Shown here: positions 27,906 to 37,602 of the stretch, piece by piece | How positions within the stretch are numbered: position 1 is the stretch's first letter | Layout: each line of letters begins with the position of its first letter | Assembly: GCA_017984435.1 (NCBI GenBank) | Contig: JAGNZK010000003.1 | Coordinates: 46,798 to 110,797, forward strand | From: Nitrosomonas sp. | Lineage (GTDB): Bacteria > Pseudomonadota > Gammaproteobacteria > Burkholderiales > Nitrosomonadaceae | Reading direction: 5' to 3' | DNA length: 64,000 nucleotides | Program-made: the position numbers and the translations under genes | Notes under the pieces: generated by a model | The model's input: the letters and a program-made list of their open reading frames with translations, nothing else | What the model was told of the DNA's origin: nothing | The model's database searches: none

Positions 27906-30668
27906 ATGATGAACAAAAAGAATATTCCTGGATTAAGAAATCCAGCCTCAATGCTGACGGTTTTGATACTGTTTGCTGTGATGTTTCTGATATCACCAAT
28001 GGCATGGGCAGCAACGCATTATTTTACACTGACCGCTAAAACCTTACCTAACGGTCAATTAGGCTATGCATTGGGTGGCACCGAAGGTGGCAGCGATGCA
28101 GAAGCTGCCATTCCCGGTCCGGCACTATTTGTAAAGCAGGGCGATGTGGTGAGTGTGACACTTTTTAATGATACCGCATCCGAAGTGGGTTTTAAGGTGC
28201 CCGGTCTAAAAAACAAGAACACTACGAGAACGCGTCCGGGACAAGTTCAAAAGTATACGGTTCAGGCGAATAAAGCGGGCACGTATGTGTACCATGGCGA
28301 TGGAAAAGAGCTCCTGGGTTTGTTTGGTGCACTGGTTGTCGATAAGGCCAATGGTCCGATTGACAGCTATGTTGATGATAATGGCAGCATTATTCCAGTC
28401 ACAAAAGCGAATTTGGATAAACAATTCGTTTTGTTCATGGTCGGTTCAACTTTCTGGGGAACCGAGATATCCGGTGACGGTACACAGCAAAAACCGTTAT
28501 GGACCAATCCAAACCTGGGTGCCATAGAGAATGATATTGTTCGTTTTCATATTCTGTCCGTGGGACCCGGCCATACATTCCATTTGCACGCGCATCGCTG
28601 GCTTAAAACCGGAACAAATACGGTCATCGATACTAAATTACTGGACGAAGGCTCGGATACCCATACATTTACCATCAAAGCAGGCAGCGGTGTGGGTGCC
28701 GGAGATTGGCAATATCATTGCCACTTGTTTGCCCATATGGAAGCAGGCATGCACGGCAGTTTCAGAGTTGATCCAATGGGTGGTAGCGGTGTCAGTATTG
28801 CAGGTGCATCCCCTTACGGCAGAATTTTACTGGGTACGAAAGACGAACCCGGTCTGGTAACTTTTAAAGTATCCGACGAACCTGCCAGCTGGTTTAGAAG
28901 CGCGCGTGGTGATGCGATTGTTGGATTGCCTTACGACATTAAAACAAAATCCCTGGAAGTGATGTCTCCGGGCAGTAGTGTCCACTTCATCATGTCTGAC
29001 ACCAATGCCGTGCACACCATCAGCTCTCTGTTATGGCCTACGGGCGCGCATCACATGCCTTTCGATCAAACCGATGCTTATCGGGGCGGCGCGATTGTGA
29101 AATTGGATACGCCGGGACTGTATGTATTTACTTGTAAAGTACATCCTTACATGTTCGGTGCGGTTATTGTTGATGATCCTAATACGGAAGGGTTGGATCT
29201 GGGGAATCCGGAGGCTGACTATAAAATTGATCTGGTGACCGGTATCAAAGGTTTACCGACCAGTAGTGATCTTGCCATCCGTTTGCTGAAAACATTCTTC
29301 ATTGCCACTTCACCAAGTAACTGGCAGGATTATTCATCCGGTCTGTGGAATGTCAGATTTCCTACGCTGCCTGTTAGAATTTCAGGAACGCCATTCGGCA
29401 ATATCGTTGATGGTGGACTGGCGGCGCCGCTGACGATTCTGAATGTGAATAATCAAGCGCTTTCGACACCTGTTCCTCCGACGACACCTGGCGTCGGAGA
29501 GGTTTGGGTCAATACCCAGTTTGAGAAAACTGCCGGTAAATACAAACCGGGTACCACAACTGTGATTGATGCGACCAATTGGACAGTTAAACGCAAAGTT
29601 GCGTTGCCTCACATCAACAACAATAATCCGCATAACATGTGGTCTAATCGGGATCAATCGGTTATTTATCAAACACAATGGTTTGATAACAAATTCACGA
29701 TGATTAATCGTGAAAATGGCAAATTAATCAAAAATATTAAAGTGGGGTATTCACCTTCTCATGTGGTGACATTACCGACTACGGATGATATTACAATCGC
29801 GATCAACGGCGAGAATGGTATCTCTGTCATTCCGGTGGGCACCACAAGGGTCACCAAAATGATGCCGACGCAGGCGCATGGACATATCTCCGCTAATCCG
29901 CATGGTCATTGGATTAGCGCCGATGGTTCCAAAATCGTGACACCTAACATCAACACCAATGATATCGGGATTTATAACGCCGCCGATGGCGATATACAGG
30001 CTCGCACGCCAACAGGACAAAATGCGCCCGGCGCTCATCCGATTGCAATTGGCATGATGCCGGATTCCAGCAAAATTTACGCCGCCAATCTGCTACATCA
30101 CACGCTCAGTGTGGTGAATGGTAATACCGGCGCATTGATGAAAACCATCAATCTCATTGCCGATTATAATCCGATCAACGGATCGTTTGCAGACAATGAT
30201 GGTAATGGAAAAATTGCTGTTGGCGTACTGCCAATTCAATCGCCTGTTTCTCCGGATGGTAAAGCAGTGGTAATTGCCTCAACGGGTGGACAGATTGTCA
30301 TTGTCGATACAGCGACTGACACCATTGTCAAATCGCTGGATTGCGACCCGGGTTGCCACGGCGCTAACTTTGGTGCGAAACAAGGTGGCGGTTATTATGC
30401 TTATGTCACGAGCAAATTTGGTAACAGACTTACTGTCGTAGATATCGACCCGAATGGAGATGGCGATATAAAGGATGCAGACATCGTTGGCTATGTTTCT
30501 TTGGTTGACAGCGAAGATACCGCTAAAGATGATACCGTTGTTGGCTTGCCAGGATTTGGTGGTCAGGGAGTACTGGCTGTTCCGAATGTCTATAATGGCT
30601 GGGTACAAAACCTTCCTGCAATTTGGAAAAATGATCTGACTGCTGCACAGCAAAATCCAATAGACTAA
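27906..30668 (+). CDS. Multicopper oxidase-like protein with extra blue-copper domain and beta-propeller, keeps only domain-2 ligands
   Basis: Exported protein of 920 residues. Starts at 27906 or 27909 follow an AAGG; an in-frame start at 27861 would overlap the previous gene. Signal peptide cleavage is probable after MAWA. Cupredoxin domain 1 has lost the cluster motif (KVPG at 97-100 in place of HxHG; YHGD in place of YHDH). Domain 2 is canonical: HTFHLHAH (223-230) and HCHLFAHMEAGM (271-282), giving type-1 and half of the trinuclear ligands. A third cupredoxin follows with H370 and C410, H413, M416 (FTCKVHPYM), a plastocyanin-like site. The last ~400 residues form a YVTN-type beta-propeller with repeated His-containing blade starts. 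A terminator follows. A role as an exported oxidase or electron-transfer complex with the preceding protein is inferred. Confidence 0.85.
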   Translation: MMNKKNIPGLRNPASMLTVLILFAVMFLISPMAWAATHYFTLTAKTLPNGQLGYALGGTEGGSDAEAAIPGPALFVKQGDVVSVTLFNDTASEVGFKVPGLKNKNTTRTRPGQVQKYTVQANKAGTYVYHGDGKELLGLFGALVVDKANGPIDSYVDDNGSIIPVTKANLDKQFVLFMVGSTFWGTEISGDGTQQKPLWTNPNLGAIENDIVRFHILSVGPGHTFHLHAHRWLKTGTNTVIDTKLLDEGSDTHTFTIKAGSGVGAGDWQYHCHLFAHMEAGMHGSFRVDPMGGSGVSIAGASPYGRILLGTKDEPGLVTFKVSDEPASWFRSARGDAIVGLPYDIKTKSLEVMSPGSSVHFIMSDTNAVHTISSLLWPTGAHHMPFDQTDAYRGGAIVKLDTPGLYVFTCKVHPYMFGAVIVDDPNTEGLDLGNPEADYKIDLVTGIKGLPTSSDLAIRLLKTFFIATSPSNWQDYSSGLWNVRFPTLPVRISGTPFGNIVDGGLAAPLTILNVNNQALSTPVPPTTPGVGEVWVNTQFEKTAGKYKPGTTTVIDATNWTVKRKVALPHINNNNPHNMWSNRDQSVIYQTQWFDNKFTMINRENGKLIKNIKVGYSPSHVVTLPTTDDITIAINGENGISVIPVGTTRVTKMMPTQAHGHISANPHGHWISADGSKIVTPNINTNDIGIYNAADGDIQARTPTGQNAPGAHPIAIGMMPDSSKIYAANLLHHTLSVVNGNTGALMKTINLIADYNPINGSFADNDGNGKIAVGVLPIQSPVSPDGKAVVIASTGGQIVIVDTATDTIVKSLDCDPGCHGANFGAKQGGGYYAYVTSKFGNRLTVVDIDPNGDGDIKDADIVGYVSLVDSEDTAKDDTVVGLPGFGGQGVLAVPNVYNGWVQNLPAIWKNDLTAAQQNPID

Positions 30669-30700
30669 TAATTAACTTCCGTTGAGGCAGTTTCTAATTA

Positions 30701-30734
30701 CGGCTACCAGATTAATACTGGTAGCCGTTTTTTA
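30701..30734 (+). terminator. Rho-independent terminator after the oxidase pair
   Basis: Perfect ten-base stem CGGCTACCAG (30701-30710) and CTGGTAGCCG (30718-30727), a short AT loop, then a run of seven T. It ends the regulator/oxidase transcription unit 33 bases after the stop codon. Confidence 0.9.
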
Positions 30735-30742
30735 TTCATATC

Positions 30743-30962
30743 AAGCAAACGTGGCGATGGGGAAGTCGATTGGTTTGGCAGCGGGAACTGGGGCTGATAG
30801 AACAAACGCTGCACAACTGGGTGAAATTGGCAACGGCAGGCAAACTTAACGGTACGAGTACCAAGATTGTTACACCGGAATAAATGGATCTATCCCGGTT
30901 ACGTACTGAGAACGTAAGGCTGAAATGGGAATGTGAGATCCTAAAAAAAGCAACGGGAATAT
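30743..30962 (+). pseudogene. Relic of an IS3-family orfA
   Basis: Reads QRELGLIEQTLHNWVKLA, then GKLNGTSTKIVTPE, an in-frame stop, then MDLSRLRTENVRLKWECEIL with KKATG, which is the C-terminal half of an IS3 orfA helix-turn-helix/leucine-zipper protein. The TAA replaces a Gln codon (usual form TPEQM). The N terminus and all of orfB are missing. It lies just after the oxidase terminator and marks the accessory boundary. Confidence 0.75.
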
Positions 30963-31021
30963 TCCCTTGCCGAGATGTGTACGATATTCGATTGGTGTCG
31001 AACGGCTAGAATCTACTAGGG

Positions 31022-31055
31022 AAAAATAAAAAGCCACTGCCTGTTGCGGTTGGCT
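31022..31055 (-). terminator. Candidate terminator for the GGDEF-EAL gene
   Basis: On the minus strand an imperfect stem starting AGCCA and closing TGGCT is followed by TTTTTATTTTT (31022-31032). It lies about 150 bases downstream of the stop at 31207, beyond a REP-like repeat. Confidence 0.45.
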
Positions 31056-31146
31056 CTTGAATCCACCAGCTTGATTGATCTCCAGTCAAACGGAATTTTT
31101 ATTATTGACTGTGACGGGAACAATCTCCCGAGATTTTCCCGTTAAA

Positions 31147-31199
31147 TTTAATTTCTTTCGGGTTTAATTCCTCACTGCTTGCGGTGGGGTGCTTTATTC
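31147..31199. repeat. REP-like palindromic repeat, copy 2
   Basis: Same 53-base unit as 25471-25523 with few differences. The hairpin CCTCACTGCTTGCGGTGGGG lies at 31170-31189. It ends seven bases before the stop codon of the minus-strand GGDEF-EAL gene, the usual place for REP elements. Confidence 0.65.
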
Positions 31200-31206
31200 A
31201 AGATAT

Positions 31207-33732
31207 TTATTTCTGCCGTATCTTTAAAGGTTTCGCCGAGTCTGTATGAAACAAATAGGGTTCAGCGAGTCCGAAACCTTGAACGTAATCGACGCCTATT
31301 TCTTCCAGCAATTGCAATGTTTCGGTATCTTCTACCCATGCAGCGATGGTTTTTAATCCCATGATATGTCCAATGCGATTAATGGATTCAATTATCGCGC
31401 AATCAACGGTATCAGTGAGTATGCCCTTGACCAGTCGTCCATCGATTTTTAGATAGTCCAATGGGATATCTTTCAAATAACTAAAGGAAGATAAGTTACT
31501 GCCAAAATCATCTATTGAGAAACGGCAGCCCAGTTCTTTAAGGGTTGAGATGAATTTTATGACATGTTTCAGATCGGTTAATGCAACATTCTCAGAAATT
31601 TCAAAGCAGATATTCGACGGGTTTCTTTTGTAGGTTTTGAGTTTGTCAACTACAAAATTAAGAAAATTCTCATCGCTTAACGCGTATCCTGATAAATTAA
31701 TCGCGTATATATTCTTGGATTGGTTATAAAAACGAGCCTCGAGCAATTCGAGAGATCGCTCCACTACCCAGCGATCGATTGTCAGCATCTGATCGTAACG
31801 CTCGACAGAAGGAAGGAATGAACCGGGTAAAATGAGTTGGTTCTGCTCGCCTTGTAGACGCAAGAGAAATTCACCATGTTCTTCAAGCGCATTTTTATTG
31901 GAGAGCGCGATGATCGGTTGAAAATATAAACACAATCGCTGATCGGCTATCGCTTTTTGTATGCGTGGCAACCATTGCATAGTACCGGATTTTTTTTGTA
32001 ACCCGCTATCATTCGCTTGATAGACATGGACCCGATTTCTTCCTTCATTTTTAGCGGTATAACAAGCGCTATCGGCGGCACTTAATACTTTTGCAAAGCC
32101 TTCATTATTATGAGTGATTGGGAATAATCCAATGCTGACACCAATAGTGAAGGTTTTATCCTGCCAGTAATAACGGAAGCTTTGTACTAATTCACGGAGC
32201 GTGTTGGCAACTTGGAGCGCCTCATTCTGTGGGCAGTGTTCCAGGATAATGCCAAACTCATCGCCACCAAGGCGTGCCAAAGTGTCTCGGGTACGTAGCT
32301 TGGAGTGCAGTAGTGCTGTCACTTGGCGCAACAATTCATCGCCTGCACTATGCCCACAAGTATCATTGACGATTTTAAATTGATCCAAGTCAAGATACAA
32401 AAGTCCATGGATATCATTTTTGCGAATCGATGTCAGAATTTTACGCAAGCGATTTTCAAATTCATCGCGATTTAACAAGCCAGTCAGAGAATCATGTGCT
32501 GCTTGATAGGCGAGTTTTTGAGTCAGTTGACGTTGTTTTGTCACATCCCGGAAAGTGAGGACAGTTCCGATCACATTTTTTTTATTATTCTGAATCGGCG
32601 CAACAGAATAATCGATAATACATTCCTGTTTGTCTTTGCGAATCAGTATGCATTCCTGATTTCTTTTGGATTTCTTTAATGCATTTAGACAGTTGGCAAG
32701 TGGATCTTCAATGAGTGCTTGTGTGCTTATTTCCTTAATGCGAAAAATATGCTGTAAAGGTGCATCACTCGCATCCTGGTTACGCCAACCGGTGAATAGT
32801 TCTGCGACTGGATTCAGATAGGTAATGTTTCCCAAGGAATCCGTGGTGATAACTGCATCACCGATACTGGCTAATGTGACTTGAAAGAGCTCTTTTTCCT
32901 GATACAAAATATCATTGGATAGCGCCAGTGCTTCAGTACGTTCTATCACACGTTGTTCTAATAGCTCTTTCGCATTTTGCAATGCTTTTTGCGTCAGATC
33001 TTTTTCTGTAATTTGTTCCTGTAACTTGAGGTTAATGGCACTTTGGCGATCTTGGGATTGGAGTAAACGATTTAATAGATCAAAATTACTGAACCGTAAA
33101 TTCAGTGAATTGGTAAGTGTTTGATGTAATCGATGCGAGATTCTCCCCATGATGGAAACGAAAAGTAGATAAGTCAGGGCTATCGCAATACTGGTATCAC
33201 TCTCATGAATCACTACCTGATAGATGAAAGGGATGGCAACGGGTACTGCGAAAGCTGGGAAAGCGCCTTTGTAGGATGATAAGGTGGCTGTTGCCCCTGC
33301 GATCATGCCCCCCAGTAAATAAGCAAGAAACAATTGATGCAATGCGCTGTTACCCACAAAAAAGATACCTCCGGCGATACCCCACAGTAGTCCTGATAGT
33401 AAGACGCCGGATATAAAAAGATGTCCCCAAGTAACTGACTCAGTAACCGAGGGATCTTTACGGAAAAAGGATCTGACTAACAGAAATCTAATAAGAGTCA
33501 GCAGGTAGGTTGCTGCTAACCAGTTTAATAGCCAATCTTTGGAAATATAATTCCAGAAAACAAAAACTAATGCGGTTGAGATAATAAGCGTCGCAAAAAG
33601 TGCTTTAGTAGCTTGCTGATAAAGCAATTTTATCTGTTCGGCAAGAAGCGCGGCAGAATGATTGGATTGCTGAAACTTAGAATCTTCATTGTAATTATCC
33701 AGCATCGATTCCTTGTAATCATTTTTCATCAC
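31207..33732 (-). CDS. Membrane-bound PAS-GGDEF-EAL protein (cyclic-di-GMP turnover)
   Basis: Protein of 841 residues. Six hydrophobic segments (about 43-198) form a MASE-like sensor, then a coiled coil (about 235-285), a PAS domain (about 285-400), GGDEF (489-493, RLGGDEFGIIL) and an EAL domain (about 590-830). The cyclase site is canonical and an inhibitory RxxD site (480-483) is five residues before it. The EAL domain keeps E621 (EFLLR), N679, E711, DDFG (741-744) and K762, but the AEGVE motif reads AAWVE (797-801), losing a conserved Glu. It should make c-di-GMP; phosphodiesterase activity may be impaired. It is monocistronic on the minus strand. Confidence 0.9.
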   Translation of the reverse strand: MMKNDYKESMLDNYNEDSKFQQSNHSAALLAEQIKLLYQQATKALFATLIISTALVFVFWNYISKDWLLNWLAATYLLTLIRFLLVRSFFRKDPSVTESVTWGHLFISGVLLSGLLWGIAGGIFFVGNSALHQLFLAYLLGGMIAGATATLSSYKGAFPAFAVPVAIPFIYQVVIHESDTSIAIALTYLLFVSIMGRISHRLHQTLTNSLNLRFSNFDLLNRLLQSQDRQSAINLKLQEQITEKDLTQKALQNAKELLEQRVIERTEALALSNDILYQEKELFQVTLASIGDAVITTDSLGNITYLNPVAELFTGWRNQDASDAPLQHIFRIKEISTQALIEDPLANCLNALKKSKRNQECILIRKDKQECIIDYSVAPIQNNKKNVIGTVLTFRDVTKQRQLTQKLAYQAAHDSLTGLLNRDEFENRLRKILTSIRKNDIHGLLYLDLDQFKIVNDTCGHSAGDELLRQVTALLHSKLRTRDTLARLGGDEFGIILEHCPQNEALQVANTLRELVQSFRYYWQDKTFTIGVSIGLFPITHNNEGFAKVLSAADSACYTAKNEGRNRVHVYQANDSGLQKKSGTMQWLPRIQKAIADQRLCLYFQPIIALSNKNALEEHGEFLLRLQGEQNQLILPGSFLPSVERYDQMLTIDRWVVERSLELLEARFYNQSKNIYAINLSGYALSDENFLNFVVDKLKTYKRNPSNICFEISENVALTDLKHVIKFISTLKELGCRFSIDDFGSNLSSFSYLKDIPLDYLKIDGRLVKGILTDTVDCAIIESINRIGHIMGLKTIAAWVEDTETLQLLEEIGVDYVQGFGLAEPYLFHTDSAKPLKIRQK

Positions 33733-34010
33733 AGATCAACTATGGAAAATTTACATACTCTATAAGTTAATTTTCCGGTGAAACGAATGGATGGAAGTAA
33801 GTTTAATTTAATTTTGGAAGATTGCGTCTTAAATGTAAAAGCGCTCATTAAATTAAGTTGCTCAGGTTGGTAAAGACAAAACTCACATTCCTGTATTGTT
33901 TTATGTCGGATAGATCTTATTGACAGAGAAAAAATTATACTCAAGAATCCAGATAAATAACAGAATCACTAGATATCATCATTACTAATAGCAAAACTAC
34001 TAGGAATAAA

Positions 34011-35378
34011 ATGATCAGATCAAATAGTGTTACCGCTCATTCTTATCATGGTTGTTTTTGTCATTTCTGTTATTTTTTGTTGTGTTTCTCAGTTCCTGTA
34101 TCAAGTGCTGGCATCGCGATAATGGAACAGAGTGTCAAGGAGTTGGGACAGGCGTTTTCCGGTGCCCCGACCAATATCGAAGATGGCAGCATGGTATTTT
34201 TTAATCCTGGTGCGATGAGTCAAGTCCGAGGCAGATTATTATCGGTATCGGGATATATCGTAGCACCATCGATAAGCTTTCAAAATAGTTCTTCACATTT
34301 GAGTCCGTTACTTGGTGGCGCGCCTCTCAAAGGCGGCAATGGCGGGGATTCGACAAATCCGATTTTTATTCCGAATTTTTATTATGTTCAGGAACTGACA
34401 AAGCGGATAACAGCCGGTCTTGGCATTAATATGCCATTTGGTACACGAAATAGCTATCACTCGGATTGGCAAGGGCGCTATCAGGCGATCGATTCAGAAA
34501 TTATGACCGCAAATTTCAATCCATCTTTATCGTTCAAGGTGACGGAGAAATTTTCGGTGGGTGCCGGTTTCAATGTGCAATACCTGCAATCCAAGCTTAC
34601 TAACGCGATCGATTTTGGAACAGCTTGTCTTCCGGCTATGGGGCCGATACCTTGCGCCAATCAGGGATTGCTGCCGCAAGTAGCAGACGGGCATGCTTCC
34701 CTGAAAGGGGACAGCGTGGGATTTGGTTATAATTTCGGTGCGTTTTATGCCCTGGATCAAGATACCCGCTTAGGTGTCAGCTATCGCTCCAGGATTGCAC
34801 ATGACGTGCATGGCAATGCGAATTTTTCTGTGCCTGATAACGCGATGCTTCTGGCACAAAATGGCCATTTCATTGATACCAATGCGCGTACGTCCGTCAC
34901 ATTACCCGATAATGTTTTATTTGGTTTTTCTCACCGCCTTAATCCCCGCTGGACTATTTCTGCAGATGCGATGTGGACGCATTGGAGTTTAATCCGCGAA
35001 CTCCGGACAGACTTCTCATCGGCACAACGCGATGATGTGCTGGACTTAAAATGGCAAGATACGTGGCGATATGCTGTTGGTGTCAATTATTTTTCCGCAA
35101 CCAACAAATGGATGCTGAGAAGCGGGTTTGCTTATGATCAGACGCCCGTTCTAAATTCACAGCATCGATCACCGCGCATTCCTGATAGTAGTCGCTATTG
35201 GCTGACCGCCGGTTTTACATATGCCGTACTAAAGAATGTCAATATACATGGTGCTTATGCACATTTGTTCATGGATGATGCTGCTATCAATAGGCGAGGG
35301 GCAACGGGTGATTTTCTTGTGGGACAATACTCCGAACAAGCCAATATCGGCGGACTGCAAATGGATTGGCGCTTTTGA
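34011..35378 (+). CDS. Outer-membrane transport protein, OmpP1/FadL family
   Basis: Outer-membrane beta-barrel of 455 residues, a likely channel for hydrophobic compounds. After an export signal ending VPVSSA, the mature N-terminal hatch reads GIAIMEQSVKELGQAFSGAP with the family's NxxxxxxNPA-type segment (EDGSMVFFNPGAMSQV). Alternating-residue beta strands run to the end, which closes with the C-terminal aromatic WRF expected for BAM recognition. The first residues (MIRSNSVTAHSYHGCFCHFC) are longer than a normal signal, so an internal start is possible. Substrate unknown. Confidence 0.85.
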   Translation: MIRSNSVTAHSYHGCFCHFCYFLLCFSVPVSSAGIAIMEQSVKELGQAFSGAPTNIEDGSMVFFNPGAMSQVRGRLLSVSGYIVAPSISFQNSSSHLSPLLGGAPLKGGNGGDSTNPIFIPNFYYVQELTKRITAGLGINMPFGTRNSYHSDWQGRYQAIDSEIMTANFNPSLSFKVTEKFSVGAGFNVQYLQSKLTNAIDFGTACLPAMGPIPCANQGLLPQVADGHASLKGDSVGFGYNFGAFYALDQDTRLGVSYRSRIAHDVHGNANFSVPDNAMLLAQNGHFIDTNARTSVTLPDNVLFGFSHRLNPRWTISADAMWTHWSLIRELRTDFSSAQRDDVLDLKWQDTWRYAVGVNYFSATNKWMLRSGFAYDQTPVLNSQHRSPRIPDSSRYWLTAGFTYAVLKNVNIHGAYAHLFMDDAAINRRGATGDFLVGQYSEQANIGGLQMDWRF

Positions 35379-35511
35379 TCTCATCTGCGTGTCGATACAT
35401 CATATCGACAGATAGTTTTCTGAAAATTATCATTGATTGCGGTATCTTATAGTGACCAATAGTTTTGGCGCTACAGGAAATTCTTACCATTCATAGAAAC
35501 TGAGACAATCC

Positions 35512-37350
35512 ATGGATAAAAAAGTACAAATCAATTTCTGGTTTATCATCGTGGCGATACTGAGTTTGCTATTGATACAGAATCTGTATACGCAATACAC
35601 CCACGTTAAACCTATTCCATACAGTCATTTTCAACATTTACTGGAGCAGGGGAGTGTGGCTGAAATTGCGATTACCGAGCATCAGATCTTTGGTACGCTC
35701 AAGGAAAAACACGCCGATGGATTTAAGGATTTTGTGACCACAAGAGTTGAACCCGGATTGGCGGAAATACTGGATAAGCATAATGTGGTATATACCGGCG
35801 TTGTTCAGAGCACGTGGTTACGAGATTTACTCTCCTGGATTGTGCCAACGGCTATTTTTGTCGGTATCTGGTTATTTATCATCCGGCGTATGGGCAACAA
35901 TATGGGCAGCGGGTTGATGTCGATTGGTAAAAGTCACGCCAAAGTGTTTGTGGAAAAAGAAACCAAAGTAACCTTTCATGATGTGGCAGGCGTGGATGAA
36001 GCCAAAGAGGAATTGGTGGAAATTGTCAATTTCCTTAAAAATCCGGCAGATTATGGCCGTTTGGGTGGGCGGGCGCCTAAAGGCATATTGCTGGTTGGTC
36101 CGCCGGGTACCGGCAAAACATTACTGGCGCGTGCTGTGGCGGGTGAAGCCGGGGTACCGTTTTTTTCTATTTCCGGCTCGGAATTTGTCGAGATGTTTGT
36201 TGGCGTGGGAGCCGCCAGAGTGCGTGATTTGTTTGAGCAGGCACGGCAGATGGCGCCAGCTATCATTTTTATTGATGAACTGGATGCGCTGGGTCGGGCC
36301 CGGGGTGCTTACGGCTTGGGAGGAGGACATGACGAAAAGGAACAAACGCTGAATCAATTGCTGGCCGAGCTGGATGGTTTTGATTCCAGCAGTGGGATTG
36401 TGTTGCTGGCGGCTACCAATCGGCCGGAAATTCTTGATCCGGCATTATTGCGCGCCGGACGGTTTGATCGCCAAGTGCTGGTGGATCGGCCCGATAAGCT
36501 GGGACGTGAGCAAATTCTGGCGGTGCATGCAAAGAAAGTGAAATTGCATACGGATGTCAAAATCGAACAAATCGCCGCTTTAACCCCTGGATTTACCGGC
36601 GCAGATTTGGCAAACCTGATTAATGAAGCGACTTTGCTGGCGACACGGCGTGCTGCCACGTCCGTCACCATGGATGATTTCAACAATGCCATTGAACGCA
36701 TCGTAGCCGGTCTGGAGAAACGTAATCGTTTGTTGAATCCTAATGAGCGAAAAGTGGTCGCATTTCATGAATTGGGGCATGCGATGGTGGCGCTGGCACT
36801 GCCCGGCACGGACGAAGTGCACAAAGTATCCATTATTCCGCGCGGTGTCGGCGCATTGGGCTATACCATTCAACGTCCGACGGAAGATCGTTTCCTGATG
36901 ACGCGCGTGGAACTACAAAATAAAATGGCGGTGTTGCTGGGTGGGCGTGCTGCCGAACAAGTCGTGTTTAGCGAAGTATCTACCGGTGCGGCGGATGATC
37001 TGGTACGTGCCACCGATATTGCCCGTGCCATGGTGCTGCGGTATGGCATGAGTGAGGCCTTGGGGCATGTGTCGTATGACCGCGAACAGTCTGCTTTCCT
37101 GCAAACGAATGTTCCTATGCCGCAGAATCGCAATTACAGCGAAGAAACAGCTAATAAGATTGATATCGCGGTACGCGCATTGGTCGATCAGGCATTGGAG
37201 TGTGCTGTGAATATCCTGCAAACTAACCGAACCTTGCTGGATCAAACTGCGGAAGAATTATTGAAAACTGAAACACTCAACCAACCTGAAATCATCAAGC
37301 TGAAACAGATGATCACTGCTAATGCATCGAGACGCGCTACGACCCAATAA
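35512..37350 (+). CDS. ftsH: ATP-dependent zinc metalloprotease FtsH
   Basis: Membrane-anchored AAA+ protease that extracts and degrades membrane and short-lived proteins. Two transmembrane helices (about 8-25 and 105-125) flank a periplasmic domain. Walker A GPPGTGKT is at 196-203 and Walker [10 protein letters not shown] near 254. The zinc site reads HELGH (419-423) instead of the usual HEAGH, which keeps HExxH. The length of 612 residues lacks the long C-terminal tail of many FtsH proteins. It is not next to rlmE/folP, the common ftsH setting, so it may be a second paralogue. Confidence 0.93.
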   Translation: MDKKVQINFWFIIVAILSLLLIQNLYTQYTHVKPIPYSHFQHLLEQGSVAEIAITEHQIFGTLKEKHADGFKDFVTTRVEPGLAEILDKHNVVYTGVVQSTWLRDLLSWIVPTAIFVGIWLFIIRRMGNNMGSGLMSIGKSHAKVFVEKETKVTFHDVAGVDEAKEELVEIVNFLKNPADYGRLGGRAPKGILLVGPPGTGKTLLARAVAGEAGVPFFSISGSEFVEMFVGVGAARVRDLFEQARQMAPAIIFIDELDALGRARGAYGLGGGHDEKEQTLNQLLAELDGFDSSSGIVLLAATNRPEILDPALLRAGRFDRQVLVDRPDKLGREQILAVHAKKVKLHTDVKIEQIAALTPGFTGADLANLINEATLLATRRAATSVTMDDFNNAIERIVAGLEKRNRLLNPNERKVVAFHELGHAMVALALPGTDEVHKVSIIPRGVGALGYTIQRPTEDRFLMTRVELQNKMAVLLGGRAAEQVVFSEVSTGAADDLVRATDIARAMVLRYGMSEALGHVSYDREQSAFLQTNVPMPQNRNYSEETANKIDIAVRALVDQALECAVNILQTNRTLLDQTAEELLKTETLNQPEIIKLKQMITANASRRATTQ

Positions 37351-37602
37351 AAATCAATATAAACCAAACTTTCGGAGAAAAGTGGATTAAAATTGATGTT
37401 TGTCGGATTTTAGGAATATTTGTCAGTTCATAACAGCAAGTTTTATGGTTAAAATCGGATCTGGTCAACTTATTGATGATAATATCAACAATAATCAGAT
37501 GCTCATCGATTATTTAACGCTGATGGGGAATATTTGATTCGTTACAAAGTGCTGAGGCTGTTGTTCTTTCGTTGTTTCTTCAGATAAATTTCACTATCTA
37601 GT

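Noticed and set aside
36766-36780. FtsH as a protease-dead protein because of HELGH.
   Set aside because: The HExxH zinc motif and the rest of the protease domain are preserved; only the third residue differs.
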